Below are positions 45,317-54,989 of a DNA stretch of 64,000 nucleotides, in pieces (the first letter of the stretch is position 1; each line of letters opens with the position of its first letter). The stretch is taken from the NCBI RefSeq assembly GCF_003122205.1, contig NZ_QEYE01000012.1, forward strand, positions 1 to 64,000, given 5' to 3'. This DNA is from Maritimibacter sp. 55A14. Its GTDB lineage: Bacteria; Pseudomonadota; Alphaproteobacteria; Rhodobacterales; Rhodobacteraceae. The notes beneath the pieces are model-generated. The model was given only the letters and a program-made list of their open reading frames with translations, was not told the DNA's origin and did no database searches. The translations under genes and the position numbers were made by a program.

Positions 45317-46501
45317 ATGAAAAAATCCATCCTCTTCACCGCGAGCGCGCTTGCGCTGCTCGCCTCGCCGGTTGCGGCACAGCAATTCACCCAGGCGCAA
45401 CTCGACTGGCTGAACGAAAACTACGTGCCGCGCACGGAAATCGGCAAGAACGGCGCCGTGACCCACGGCAAGTCGGGCGTCCGCCTGAAACTGTCGGGCC
45501 AGGTCAACCGCGCCATCCTGTTCACCGATGACGGCGACGAGACCGACCACTTCTTCGTGGACAACGACAACTCCTCGACCCGCGTCCGCTTCCAGGGCGA
45601 AGGCGATGTCGGCGACTACACCATCTTCACCAATATCGAGGTCCAGTTCGAGTCGAACTCGACCGCCGACGTCAGCCAGCTCGACGACACGACGGGCGGC
45701 GCCAGCTTCACCGAGCGTAAGCTGGAAGTGGGCGTCAAGGGCCCGATCGGCAAGCTGAGCCTGGGTCAGGGCGACATGGCGTCGAACGGCACCTCCGAGG
45801 TCGATCTGTCGGGCACCGGCGTGATCGGCTATTCCGGCATCGCCGACTTCGCCGGCGGCATCCTGTTCCGTGACGAGACGACCGGCGTGCTCTCCGGCAC
45901 CACCATCGGCGACGTCTTCACCCAGTTCGACGGCCAGAGCCGCCGCGACCGCATCCGCTACGACAGCCCGACGCTGGCCGGCTTCACCGCCTCCACGTCC
46001 TTCGGCGAAGACGACCGCTGGGACGCCGCGCTGCGTTACGCGGGTGAATTCGGCTCGATCCGCGTCGAGGGTGCGGCCGCCTACGGTTCCGACAACAACT
46101 CGGACGAAATCCTGAACGGCTCGGTCTCCTTCCTGGAAACCAATTCCGGCATCAGCGTGACGCTGGCTTACGGTGAAGAGGATCTGGACGTGAACCCGAA
46201 CAATATCGACCCACAGTTCTACTACGCCAAGCTCGGCTGGCAGACCAACGGGTTGACCTCGCTCGGCAAGACCGCGTTCGCAATCGACTATACCCAGGCT
46301 GACGAACTCGATCCTGACGGCTCAGGTGCGCTTACCGGGGTGGACGGCGAGTTCACCTCCTACGGTATCTTCGTGGTGCAGAACATTGACGCTGCCGGAA
46401 CCGAACTCTACGCTGGCGTCCGCAACCACGAGTACGATTCACCCGCCACGAATTTCGATGACATCCTGGCCGCCATGGTCGGTGCACGGGTCAAGTTCTG
46501 A
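45317..46501 (+). CDS. Outer-membrane porin
   Basis: A 394-residue general porin of the alphaproteobacterial type. Signal peptide MKKSILFTASALALLASPVAA, then a beta-barrel with SGVRLKLSGQVNRAILFTDDG and the final strand MVGARVKF ending in Phe. Acidic, Asp- and Asn-rich loops fit a marine organism. Unusual in one respect: its stop codon shares a base with the start of a small lipoprotein gene (TGATG). The preceding leader is AT-rich, and a double terminator follows, so the two genes form one transcript. Confidence 0.92.
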   Translation: MKKSILFTASALALLASPVAAQQFTQAQLDWLNENYVPRTEIGKNGAVTHGKSGVRLKLSGQVNRAILFTDDGDETDHFFVDNDNSSTRVRFQGEGDVGDYTIFTNIEVQFESNSTADVSQLDDTTGGASFTERKLEVGVKGPIGKLSLGQGDMASNGTSEVDLSGTGVIGYSGIADFAGGILFRDETTGVLSGTTIGDVFTQFDGQSRRDRIRYDSPTLAGFTASTSFGEDDRWDAALRYAGEFGSIRVEGAAAYGSDNNSDEILNGSVSFLETNSGISVTLAYGEEDLDVNPNNIDPQFYYAKLGWQTNGLTSLGKTAFAIDYTQADELDPDGSGALTGVDGEFTSYGIFVVQNIDAAGTELYAGVRNHEYDSPATNFDDILAAMVGARVKF

Positions 46502-46674
46502 TGAACGCAACGAAGAGTTCCCTGGCGATACGCGCCCTTGCCATCCTCGCTCTGCTGGGTCTTGCGGCCTGCGGCGATCCCATCGACCCCGACAATGTCG
46601 CACGGGTTGACGAGATCCCGCCCGGCTCCGGCCTGCTGACCAAGGAAGAAGGCGCCTTCGTCAAGGAGTTCTGA
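46501..46674 (+). CDS. Small lipoprotein translationally coupled to the porin
   Basis: A 57-residue protein too short for standard ORF calls. It has a type II signal sequence with lipobox LAAC at residues 21-24, and the short mature part CGDPIDPDNVARVDEIPPG ends in VKEF. Its ATG shares one base with the porin stop, so it is read by reinitiation. I do not recognise the family; possible roles are porin assembly, stability or a surface-lipoprotein partner. The stop is followed immediately by two terminator hairpins, supporting a real gene end. Confidence 0.7.
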   Translation: MNATKSSLAIRALAILALLGLAACGDPIDPDNVARVDEIPPGSGLLTKEEGAFVKEF

Positions 46675-46682
46675 GAAGACAA

Positions 46683-46717
46683 GGCCCGGTGCGGACACCC
46701 CGCACCGGGCCATTCTC
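46683..46717 (+). terminator. Terminator hairpin after the porin-lipoprotein unit
   Basis: GGCCCGGTGCGG (46683-46694) pairs perfectly with CCGCACCGGGCC (46700-46711) across a five-base loop, a 12-base stem, followed by ATTCTCT. Confidence 0.7.
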
Positions 46718-46722
46718 TGCCC

Positions 46723-46755
46723 GCCCGGCCCGGAGAACTCCGGACCGGGCGTTTT
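46723..46755 (+). terminator. Second terminator hairpin
   Basis: GCCCGGCCCGGAG (46723-46735) pairs with CTCCGGACCGGGC (46738-46750) with one mismatch and a two-base loop, then GTTTT. Placed between the lipoprotein and the convergent MBL-fold gene; a backup terminator for the strongly expressed porin transcript. Confidence 0.65.
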
Positions 46756-46758
46756 CAC

Positions 46759-47688
46759 TCACAGCATCATCTGATAGCTGACCGGCACATAGTCGAAGCC
46801 GTCGCCCCGTGTCTCGACATACCCCATCGCCGGGAACGGCATGTGGTAGCCGATGAAGGTCACCCGGTCCGCGGCCAGCATCCCCAAAACCTTTCGCCGC
46901 GTCTCCGCCGCCCTTCCCTTGTCCATGTCGAAGCGCACCTCCCAGTCGGGATAGGCCAGGGACCAGACATAGTGGTTGGCGGTATCGGCGAAGACCAGAA
47001 GCTGCCTGCCGCCGCTTTCCAGCATGTAGGCCATGTGCCCCGGCGTGTGGCCGAACGCCTCCACCGCCGTGATGCCCGGCGCCACGGCGCCGCCCCCGGA
47101 CAGGAAGCTCATTCGGTCGGCCAGCGGCGCGACATTGGCCTCGAAAAGCTCGTTGCCGGCCTTGGACCAGGCGTCGAATTCCACCTGCCCGGTGACGAAG
47201 CGCGCATTCGGAAAGGTCGGCGCGCCGTCGGTCATCAGACCGCCGATATGGTCGGGATGCATATGGGTGATGACAACCACATCGACCTGATCGGGCGCAT
47301 ACCCGGCCGCACCCAGCGCGCCGGCGATGCCCGCCCCGTTCAGCCCGGTGTCGAAGAGCACAAGTTCGGCCCCGGTATTGACCAGCGTGGGCGTGAAGAA
47401 GAACTGCGAGACATCGGTCGGCAGGAACGCCGCGCGGGAGACGGCCTCGAACTCCTCGACGCCGACATTGAGCCCGAAGATGCCGTGCGGGTTCTCGACC
47501 GGGCGGGTCGCCGCCAGAAGCACCGTCACCTCGAGATCGCCCAGCATGAAGCGGTTGAAATCCTTGCCGCCCGGCCCCTTCATTTCGGCCCCCGCATGGG
47601 CGGCTCTGCCCGGCAGCGCGGCCGAGAGCGGCAGCGCGGCGGCTCCGATCAGCGCGGCGCGGCGCGAAAGTCTCAACGTGTCAGACAT
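46759..47688 (-). CDS. Tat-exported MBL-fold metallo-hydrolase
   Basis: A 309-residue metallo-beta-lactamase-fold protein. The N-terminus MSDTLRLSRRAALIGAAALP is a twin-arginine signal. The zinc motif THMHPDHIGG is present, followed by AFGHTPGHMAYML and the late FIGYHMPFP. The substrate is not known; relatives include quorum-quenching lactonases and sulfatases. The start at 47688 has AGGGGGA upstream; the longer frame adds a non-signal N-terminus. Confidence 0.85.
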   Translation of the reverse strand: MSDTLRLSRRAALIGAAALPLSAALPGRAAHAGAEMKGPGGKDFNRFMLGDLEVTVLLAATRPVENPHGIFGLNVGVEEFEAVSRAAFLPTDVSQFFFTPTLVNTGAELVLFDTGLNGAGIAGALGAAGYAPDQVDVVVITHMHPDHIGGLMTDGAPTFPNARFVTGQVEFDAWSKAGNELFEANVAPLADRMSFLSGGGAVAPGITAVEAFGHTPGHMAYMLESGGRQLLVFADTANHYVWSLAYPDWEVRFDMDKGRAAETRRKVLGMLAADRVTFIGYHMPFPAMGYVETRGDGFDYVPVSYQMML

Positions 47689-47816
47689 GAAAGTGTCCCC
47701 CTTACGATTGCCAAATTCCTTCCCGGACGCCAGGGCGCGGACCGGTTCTGGCGACACCGTAACCCGCATTCAGGCATCGGATCATGACATTCCGGTGAGG
47801 GCGCGACGCGCCGGGC

Positions 47817-48221
47817 TCATTCCCACCAGCGGTCGATCTCGGCGATATCGTCATCGGACCAGCCGAAATGATGGGCAAACTCGTGGACCGTGACATGGGC
47901 AACGAGCTCTTCCAGCGTGACATCGCCGCGGTCGCGCCACTCCGCCAGGATCGCGCGGCGGTAGAGCCATACCGTATCCGGGCAGAGCGGCTGGTCGAAG
48001 ACCGATTTCTCGGTCATCGGGATGCCGTCATAGAGCCCGGTCAACTCCAGCGGGTCTATGAGGCCGAGTTCCGTCAGGATTGCGGCGGGCGCGGTATCTT
48101 CCACGCGGATCGCAACCGCGCGGGCGGCGGCGGCGAAGGGCGCGGGAAAACCATCCGCCGTGGCCCGCGCCAGCGCGGCCATTGCACCTGCGCTCGTGTC
48201 CGTCCGGCCCTGGTTCATCAT
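47817..48221 (-). CDS. Zincin-like metallopeptidase family protein
   Basis: A 134-residue protein of the zincin_1 family (possible zinc metallopeptidase). The motif VTVHEFAHHFGWSDDDI contains HExxH, with the third ligand a late Asp. It is soluble and small. The ATG at 48221 has AGGGGAGG at the right spacing. It is divergent from gltX across 79 bases. Confidence 0.82.
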   Translation of the reverse strand: MMNQGRTDTSAGAMAALARATADGFPAPFAAAARAVAIRVEDTAPAAILTELGLIDPLELTGLYDGIPMTEKSVFDQPLCPDTVWLYRRAILAEWRDRGDVTLEELVAHVTVHEFAHHFGWSDDDIAEIDRWWE

Positions 48222-48300
48222 GGCGCCTCCCCTGCCCCGCCTGCAGATATGGACAAAACCGGGCCGGTATGAAAGAGCAGGCGCAATCAGGAGACCTGCA

Positions 48301-49626
48301 ATGACCGTCACCCGTTTCGCCCCCTCGCCCACCGGATACATCCATGTGGGCAACCTGCGCACCGCGCTCTTCAACTTCCTGATCGCCCGCAAGTCCGGCG
48401 GCCAGTTCATCCTGCGCCTCGACGACACCGACCCCGAGCGCTCACGCGAGGAATATGCCGACGCGATCAAGCGGGATCTCGAATGGCTGGGGCTGACCTG
48501 GGACCGGTTGGAGCGCCAGTCGGAACGGCTGGATCGCTATGCCGAGGCCGCCGACCGGCTGCGCGACGCGGGCCGTTTCTACGAGGCGTTCGAGACACCG
48601 GGCGAGCTCGACCTGAAGCGCAAGAAACAGCTCAACATGGGCCGCCCGCCGGTCTATGACCGTGCGGCCCTGGCGCTGTCGGAGGCCGACATGGACCGGC
48701 TACGCGCCGAGCGCGGCGAGGGGCACTGGCGCTTCAAGCTGCTGCATGAGCGCATCGAATGGACCGACGGCATCCTGGGCGATATCTCGATCGACGCGGC
48801 CAGCGTGTCCGACCCGGTCTTGATCCGCGGCGACGGGCTGGTGCTCTATACCCTGGCCTCGGTCGTGGACGACATGGAGATGGGCATCACCCATGTGGTG
48901 CGCGGCTCCGACCACGTGACGAACACCGCCACGCAGATCCAGATCATCGAGGCGCTGGGCGGCACGCCGCCCGCCTTCGCCCATCATTCGTTGCTGACCG
49001 GCCCGCAGGGCGAGGCGCTGTCGAAACGGCTGGGCACGCTGAGCCTGCGCGATCTGCGCGCGCGCGGCGTGGAGCCGATGGCGCTGCTGTCGCTGCTGGC
49101 GCGGATCGGCTCCTCCGACCCGGTGGAACTGCGCGGATCGGTCGAGGAACTGGTGGAGGGGTTCGAGCTGTCGCATTTCACCTCCGCGCCCACGAAATTC
49201 GACGAGAACGACCTCTTCCCGCTGACCGCACGCCATGTCGCCGCCCTGCCCTTCGAGGCGGTGGCGGGCCGTATCGCGGAATTGGGCGTGCCCGCGGAGC
49301 TGGCGCCGCGCTTCTGGGAGGTGGCGCGCGAGAACATCACCGTGCTGGACGACCTGGAAGGATGGTGGCGCCTCTGCCGCGACGGGGCCGAGCCACTGGT
49401 CGAGCCCGAGGATCGTGACTTCGTGGCCGAGGCAATGGCGCTGCTGCCCGCCCCGCCCTATGGCGAGGCGAGCTGGGCGGACTGGACCGAGGCGGTCAAG
49501 CAGCAGACCGGCCGCAAGGGCAAGGCGCTCTACATGCCGCTGCGCAAGGCGGTCACGGGCATGTCGCGCGGACCGGAAATGGCGCAGCTCATGCCACTTC
49601 TGCAACGGGTGCGCGCACGCGGCTGA
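48301..49626 (+). CDS. gltX: Glutamyl-tRNA synthetase
   Basis: A 441-residue class I aminoacyl-tRNA synthetase. The HIGH motif is in RFAPSPTGYIHVGNLR and the KMSKS motif in ALSKRLG (residue about 240). It is of the short type; alphaproteobacteria often have two GltX, one being specialised for tRNA-Glu or mischarging, which this single copy cannot resolve. The ATG at 48301 is preceded by CAGGAG. Confidence 0.92.
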   Translation: MTVTRFAPSPTGYIHVGNLRTALFNFLIARKSGGQFILRLDDTDPERSREEYADAIKRDLEWLGLTWDRLERQSERLDRYAEAADRLRDAGRFYEAFETPGELDLKRKKQLNMGRPPVYDRAALALSEADMDRLRAERGEGHWRFKLLHERIEWTDGILGDISIDAASVSDPVLIRGDGLVLYTLASVVDDMEMGITHVVRGSDHVTNTATQIQIIEALGGTPPAFAHHSLLTGPQGEALSKRLGTLSLRDLRARGVEPMALLSLLARIGSSDPVELRGSVEELVEGFELSHFTSAPTKFDENDLFPLTARHVAALPFEAVAGRIAELGVPAELAPRFWEVARENITVLDDLEGWWRLCRDGAEPLVEPEDRDFVAEAMALLPAPPYGEASWADWTEAVKQQTGRKGKALYMPLRKAVTGMSRGPEMAQLMPLLQRVRARG

Positions 49627-49651
49627 GCCTGGCGCATGCCGGGGCGGGCAG

Positions 49652-49687
49652 CCGCCTCCGGCGGGGATACTTGGAGCAAGAAGAAGG
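49652..49687 (+). repeat. Interspersed repeat copy 4, intergenic
   Basis: GGGGATACTTGGAGCAAGAA continues with GAAGGG, preceded by a CCGCCTCCGGCGG palindrome. It lies between the gltX stop and the convergent GGCT gene. It is the only copy in the window outside a coding region and shows the element without coding constraint. Confidence 0.6.
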
Positions 49688-49707
49688 GACGCGCGGCGCG
49701 CGGGCAG

Positions 49708-50289
49708 TCAGGGCGTGCGCAGAGGCGCCGGCAGCCGGGCGAGCCGGTCGTCGATGAAGGTGCGTTCGGCGGCGCTCAAGTCCACATGCCGGGCGTATTG
49801 CGGGCGGGCGCGGTCATTCAGGATCGGCGTCTCCCAGCCATCGGTCGTGGCGATGAAGGCATCGGCGCCCGCGGGGCCGAAAACATGCAGGAAGCCCTGC
49901 AAGACGCAGTCGAGATAGCTCAGCAGGATCGGGTGTTCGGCGACGGGCGCGGCAAAAGCCGGACTGGTGCGGTAGATATGGACCTCCGCCGGAACGGGCA
50001 GGTCATGGGTGACGTCCCGCAGCGGAAGCCGGTCATAGGCGGCCTCGCGCAGGTCAAGCGCAGCCCAGTCCCCGCCGGGCACTGCCGCCACCAGCCCGTC
50101 GATGGCCTGGTCCGGCGCAGGCTCGACCGACAGGAAGGCGGCCTGGCGCCGGGTTGTGTGGCGCCAGACGCGCCGCCAGCCGATGGCGCGGGCCGGCCGG
50201 GCGTCGGGGAAATCATGGGTCCTGCGGTTCACCAGCGAGCCGTAGCCGAAGAAATACGGGTCCGCGGGGCGGTCTCTCGAAATTGTCAT
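49708..50289 (-). CDS. Gamma-glutamylcyclotransferase (ChaC/GGCT-like) family protein
   Basis: A 193-residue GGCT-fold protein. The substrate-binding loop is in YFFGYGSLVNRRTHDF (YGSL motif). Family members cleave gamma-glutamyl peptides such as glutathione to 5-oxoproline, but this one could act on other gamma-glutamyl compounds. The ATG at 50289 starts just before the motif; the ribosome binding site is weak. Confidence 0.8.
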   Translation of the reverse strand: MTISRDRPADPYFFGYGSLVNRRTHDFPDARPARAIGWRRVWRHTTRRQAAFLSVEPAPDQAIDGLVAAVPGGDWAALDLREAAYDRLPLRDVTHDLPVPAEVHIYRTSPAFAAPVAEHPILLSYLDCVLQGFLHVFGPAGADAFIATTDGWETPILNDRARPQYARHVDLSAAERTFIDDRLARLPAPLRTP

Positions 50290-50371
50290 GGCTTCGGGAA
50301 TGCCACGGGGCCGCACCGGGATGCAAGGCGCTTGCCCGGCAGATTGCTTTGGTCTACCACTGCATACGCAA

Positions 50372-50526
50372 GCACGGGAGAACCGGACACCACCGGTGCC
50401 GAAGGAGCAACCGCCCCGGAAACTCTCAGGCCAAGGGACCGTGCCTTGCGTCAGAACTCTGGAGAGATCCCGGTGCGTGCCGGGGCGCCGAAGGGATAAC
50501 GATCTCAGGCGAAAGGACAGAGGGGG
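50372..50526 (+). ncRNA. Tandem glycine riboswitch upstream of gcvT
   Basis: Two aptamers are visible. Aptamer 1 (about 50372-50444) has a GCAC...GTGC closing stem and the conserved GCCGAAGGAGCAACCG and AAACTCTCAGGCCAAGGGAC. Aptamer 2 (about 50455-50526) has CGCCGAAGGGATAACG and ATCTCAGGCGAAAGGACAGA. These match the glycine riboswitch (gcvT motif). It should activate expression of gcvTHP when glycine is high. The gcvT start is about 85 bases downstream. Confidence 0.95.
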
Positions 50527-50609
50527 CATCGCCGGCGACCCGCGGGGTCGCTTTGACGCGGTGCCGGTCGTTCTGCAACATGGGCGTCGGCGACAGACGG
50601 GAGGCAAAG

Positions 50610-51740
50610 ATGCCCGAGCTGAAACGCACGGCCTTGCATGCGCTCCATGCGGAACTGGGCGCCAGGATGGTACCCTTCGCCGGCTACGAGATGCCGGTGC
50701 AGTACAAACCCGGCGTCCTGAAGGAGCACCTGCACACGCGCGCCGCCGCGGGGCTTTTCGATGTCGGTCATATGGGCCAGGTGATCCTGCGCCCGCGCTC
50801 CGGAGCGCTGGCCGATGCCGCACTGGCACTGGAGGCGCTGGTGCCGGTCGATCTGCTGAGCCTGGCCGAGGGCCGGCAACGCTACGGGGTCTTCACCAAT
50901 GCGGCGGGCGGGATCCTGGACGATCTGATGATCACCAACCGGGGTGATCACCTGCTGCTGGTGGTGAACGCCGCCTGCAAGGCGGCCGACATCGCGCATC
51001 TGCGCGCGCATCTGGACGAGACCTGCACCATCGAGGTGCTGGACGAACGCGCGCTGATCGCGCTGCAGGGGCCCGAGGCGGAGACAGCACTGGCCCGGCT
51101 GGCCCCGGAAATGGCCGGGATGCGCTTCATGGACGTGGCGACCGTGCCGGTCAGCGGCGGCGAAATATGGGTGTCGCGATCGGGCTATACCGGCGAGGAC
51201 GGCTTCGAGATTTCCCTGCCCGCGGCCGAGGCCGAAGGTTTCGCCAAGGCACTGCTGGAGATGGACGAGGTGGAGCCGATCGGGCTGGGCGCGCGCGATT
51301 CGCTGCGCCTGGAGGCGGGGCTCTGCCTCTATGGAAACGACATAGACGAGACCACCAGCCCTGTGGAGGCCGGGCTGAGCTGGGCGATCCAGAAGGCGCG
51401 GCGGCGCGGGGGCGACCGGGAAGGCGGCTTTTCTGGCGCGGAGCGCATCCTGGCGGAACTGGAGACCGGCCCCGCGCGGCTGCGCGTCGGGCTGCGCCCG
51501 GAGGGCCGGGCGCCGATGCGCGAGGGCGTGGCGCTCTACGCCGCGGCTGAAGGCGGCGCCGCGGTGGGGCATATCACCTCGGGCGCATACGGCCCCTCGG
51601 TCGAGGTGCCGGTCGCGATGGGCTATCTGCCCGCCGAACTCGCCCGGCCCGGCACCACCGTCCATGGCGAGCTGCGCGGCAAGCGCCTGCCGGTCACCGT
51701 CGCGGAGATGCCCTTCCGCCCATCCACCTACAAACGCTGA
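50610..51740 (+). CDS. gcvT: Aminomethyltransferase (glycine cleavage T protein)
   Basis: A 376-residue tetrahydrofolate-dependent aminomethyltransferase that takes the methylene from lipoylated GcvH. The N-terminal part has [10 protein letters not shown] and [21 protein letters not shown] and [18 protein letters not shown] are typical. The start at 50610 has ACGGGAGG. First gene after the riboswitch. Confidence 0.95.
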   Translation: MPELKRTALHALHAELGARMVPFAGYEMPVQYKPGVLKEHLHTRAAAGLFDVGHMGQVILRPRSGALADAALALEALVPVDLLSLAEGRQRYGVFTNAAGGILDDLMITNRGDHLLLVVNAACKAADIAHLRAHLDETCTIEVLDERALIALQGPEAETALARLAPEMAGMRFMDVATVPVSGGEIWVSRSGYTGEDGFEISLPAAEAEGFAKALLEMDEVEPIGLGARDSLRLEAGLCLYGNDIDETTSPVEAGLSWAIQKARRRGGDREGGFSGAERILAELETGPARLRVGLRPEGRAPMREGVALYAAAEGGAAVGHITSGAYGPSVEVPVAMGYLPAELARPGTTVHGELRGKRLPVTVAEMPFRPSTYKR

Positions 51741-51757
51741 AACAGGGAGTGAGAGAT

Positions 51758-52117
51758 ATGAAATTCACCGAAGAACATGAATGGCTGCGCATCGAGGAGG
51801 ATCTCGTCGTGGTCGGCATCACCGAACACGCCGCCGAGCAGCTTGGCGACATCGTGTTCGTGGAACTGCCCGAGCAAGGCACCAAGGTCGCCAGCGGCGA
51901 CGACGCGGTGGTGATCGAGAGCGTCAAGGCGGCCTCGGACATCCTGGCCCCGCTGGACGGCGAGATCGTCGAGGTCAACGGCACGCTGGACGACAACCCG
52001 GCGCTGGTCAACGAGGACCCGCTGGGCGCCGGCTGGTTCTTCAAGATGAAGATCGACGATCTCTCGGCGCTGGACGCCTTCATGGACGAAGACGCCTATA
52101 AGGACCTGATCGACTGA
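51758..52117 (+). CDS. gcvH: Glycine cleavage system H protein
   Basis: A 119-residue lipoyl carrier with the lipoylated lysine at position 57 in [11 protein letters not shown]. It shuttles the aminomethyl group from GcvP to GcvT. The ATG at 51758 has AGGGAG; a GTG three codons upstream is less likely. It lies 17 bases after gcvT. Confidence 0.95.
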   Translation: MKFTEEHEWLRIEEDLVVVGITEHAAEQLGDIVFVELPEQGTKVASGDDAVVIESVKAASDILAPLDGEIVEVNGTLDDNPALVNEDPLGAGWFFKMKIDDLSALDAFMDEDAYKDLID

Positions 52118-52142
52118 TCCCACCCCATCCGGGAGCAACCCC

Positions 52143-54989
52143 ATGACCTTCGAGCCCACCAGCTACCTGCCCTACGACTTCGCGAACCGCCGCCATATCG
52201 GCCCCTCCCCGGCCGAGATGGAGGAGATGCTCGAAACGCTCGGCGTCGCCGATCTTGAGGCGCTGATCGACGAGACCGTGCCCCGGAGCATCCGCCAGTC
52301 GGAGCCACTGGACTGGGGGCGCCCCAAGTCCGAGCGCGAGGTGCTGCACCACATGCGCATCACGGCGGCGAAGAACCGGGTTCTGACCTCGCTCATCGGG
52401 CAGGGCTATCACGGCACGGTCACACCGCCCGCGATCCAGCGCAACGTCCTGGAAAACCCCGCCTGGTACACCGCCTACACGCCCTACCAGCCGGAGATCA
52501 GCCAGGGCCGGCTGGAGGCGCTGCTGAACTACCAGACGATGGTCAGCGACCTGACCGGGCTGGAGATTGCCAATGCCTCGCTTCTGGACGAGGCCACGGC
52601 CTGCGCAGAGGCGATGGTAATGGCCGAGCGTGTCGCGAAATCCAAGGCCCGCGCCTTCTTCGTTGACGAGAACTGCCATCCGCAGAACATCGCGGTGATG
52701 CGGACCCGCGCGGCGCCCGTCGGGATCGAGATCCTGGTGGGCGATCCGGCGCGCGATCTCGATCCGGGCGCGGTCTTCGGGGCGATCTTCCAATATCCTG
52801 GCACATACGGTCATGTGCGCGACTTCACGGATGCCATCGCCGCGCTGCACGACGCCCAGGCGATCGGCGTCGTCGCGGCCGACCCGCTGGCGCTGACGAT
52901 CCTCAGGGAGCCCGGCGCGATGGGCGCCGATATCGCGGTGGGCTCGACCCAGCGTTTCGGCGTGCCCGAGGGCTTCGGCGGGCCGCACGCGGCCTATCTG
53001 GCCACAAAGGACACCTACAAGCGGTCGATCCCCGGCCGCATCGTGGGTGTGTCGGTCGACAGCCACGGCCACCGCGCCTACCGGCTGTCGCTGCAGACGC
53101 GCGAGCAGCATATCCGGCGCGAGAAGGCCACCTCCAATGTCTGCACCGCGCAGGCGCTGCTGGCAGTCATGGCCTCGATGTACGCGGTCTTCCACGGACC
53201 CGAGGGGCTGAGGGCCATCGCGCAGCGCATCCACCGCAAGACGGTGCGGCTGGCCAAGGGGCTGGAGAGCATCGGGCTGGAGATCGAGCCCGCCACCTTC
53301 TTCGACACGATCACGGTCGATGTCGGCCCGATGCAGGAAGTGCTGCTGAAATCGGCGCGCGAGGAGGGCATCAACCTGCGCAAGGTCGGCAGCACGCGGA
53401 TCGGCATCGCGATCGACGAACGTACGCGGCCCGCGGATATCGAGGCCGTCTGGCGCGCCTTCGGGCTTGAGCGGGCCGACAACGATCTGACGCCGGACTA
53501 CCGCCTGCCCGAGGAGATGCTGCGCACCAGCACCTATCTTGAGCATCCGGTCTTCCACATGAACCGGGCCGAGACCGAGATGATGCGCTACATGCGCCGG
53601 CTGGCCGACCGCGATCTGGCGCTCGACCGGGCGATGATCCCGCTGGGCTCCTGCACGATGAAGCTCAACTCGGCCGCCGAGATGATGCCGGTGAGCTGGC
53701 GCGAGTTCTCGCTGCCCCACCCCTATGCGCCGGCCGATCAGATGGAGGGCTACCGGGAATTGATCGCCGATCTGTCGGAAAAACTCTGTACCATCACCGG
53801 ATACGATTCGATGTCGATGCAGCCCAACTCCGGCGCGCAGGGCGAGTATGCGGGGCTGCTGACCATCGCCGCCTATCACCGCGCCCGCGGCGACGATCAG
53901 CGCCGCGTCTGCCTGATCCCCACCTCCGCGCACGGCACGAACCCGGCCTCCGCGCAGATGGCAGGAATGGAGGTCGTGGTGGTCAAGGCCGCAGAAAACG
54001 GCGATGTCGATCTGGACGATTTCCGCGCCAAGGCCGAAAATGCCGGCGACCGGCTGGCCGCCTGCATGATCACCTATCCCTCCACCCACGGCGTCTTCGA
54101 GGAGACCGTGCGCGAGGTCTGCGAGATCACCCACGCGCATGGCGGTCAGGTCTACATGGACGGCGCCAACCTCAACGCGTTGGTCGGGCTGGCCAAGCCC
54201 GGCGAGATCGGCTCGGACGTGAGCCACCTGAACCTGCATAAGACCTTCTGCATCCCGCATGGAGGCGGTGGTCCGGGCATGGGGCCGATCGGGGTGAAGG
54301 CGCATCTGGCGCCCTATCTGCCGGGCGACCCGCTGATGGGCGAAGGCGCGGTATCGGCTGCGGCGTTCGGCTCAGCCTCGATCCTTCCGATCTCATGGGC
54401 CTATGTGCTGCTGATGGGCGGTGCGGGGCTGACCCAGGCGACGCGGGTTGCGATCCTGAACGCCAATTACGTCGCGACGCGGCTCTCGGGCGCCTATGAC
54501 GTGCTTTACAAGGGGCCCACGGGCCGGGTGGCGCATGAATGCATCATCGACACGCGGCCCTTCGCCGAAAGCGCGGGCGTCAGCGTGGACGACATCGCCA
54601 AGCGGCTGATCGACTGCGGCTTCCATGCACCGACGATGAGCTGGCCCGTCGCCGGCACGCTGATGATCGAGCCGACGGAGAGCGAGACGAAAGCTGAACT
54701 GGACAGGTTCTGCGAGGCGATGCTGGGCATCCGCGAGGAAATCCGCGCCATCGAGGAAGGCCGCATGGACCGGGAGAACAACACCCTCAAGAACGCGCCC
54801 CACACGATGGAGGATCTCACCGGAGACTGGGACCGGCCCTATTCACGCAAGGAAGGCTGCTTCCCGCCGGGCTCGTTCCGCGTGGACAAGTATTGGGCGC
54901 CAGTCAATCGCGTGGACAACGTCTATGGAGACCGGCATCTCGTCTGCACCTGCCCGCCTGTTGAAAGCTACGCCGAGGCGGCCGAATAG
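52143..54989 (+). CDS. gcvP: Glycine dehydrogenase (decarboxylating), P protein
   Basis: A 948-residue single-chain P protein (fused GcvPA-GcvPB type). The pyridoxal-phosphate lysine is in [19 protein letters not shown]; the N-terminal half ends near [14 protein letters not shown]. It decarboxylates glycine and passes the aminomethyl group to GcvH. The ATG at 52143 has GGGAGCAA upstream. Last gene of the riboswitch-controlled operon; no clear terminator. Confidence 0.96.
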   Translation: MTFEPTSYLPYDFANRRHIGPSPAEMEEMLETLGVADLEALIDETVPRSIRQSEPLDWGRPKSEREVLHHMRITAAKNRVLTSLIGQGYHGTVTPPAIQRNVLENPAWYTAYTPYQPEISQGRLEALLNYQTMVSDLTGLEIANASLLDEATACAEAMVMAERVAKSKARAFFVDENCHPQNIAVMRTRAAPVGIEILVGDPARDLDPGAVFGAIFQYPGTYGHVRDFTDAIAALHDAQAIGVVAADPLALTILREPGAMGADIAVGSTQRFGVPEGFGGPHAAYLATKDTYKRSIPGRIVGVSVDSHGHRAYRLSLQTREQHIRREKATSNVCTAQALLAVMASMYAVFHGPEGLRAIAQRIHRKTVRLAKGLESIGLEIEPATFFDTITVDVGPMQEVLLKSAREEGINLRKVGSTRIGIAIDERTRPADIEAVWRAFGLERADNDLTPDYRLPEEMLRTSTYLEHPVFHMNRAETEMMRYMRRLADRDLALDRAMIPLGSCTMKLNSAAEMMPVSWREFSLPHPYAPADQMEGYRELIADLSEKLCTITGYDSMSMQPNSGAQGEYAGLLTIAAYHRARGDDQRRVCLIPTSAHGTNPASAQMAGMEVVVVKAAENGDVDLDDFRAKAENAGDRLAACMITYPSTHGVFEETVREVCEITHAHGGQVYMDGANLNALVGLAKPGEIGSDVSHLNLHKTFCIPHGGGGPGMGPIGVKAHLAPYLPGDPLMGEGAVSAAAFGSASILPISWAYVLLMGGAGLTQATRVAILNANYVATRLSGAYDVLYKGPTGRVAHECIIDTRPFAESAGVSVDDIAKRLIDCGFHAPTMSWPVAGTLMIEPTESETKAELDRFCEAMLGIREEIRAIEEGRMDRENNTLKNAPHTMEDLTGDWDRPYSRKEGCFPPGSFRVDKYWAPVNRVDNVYGDRHLVCTCPPVESYAEAAE

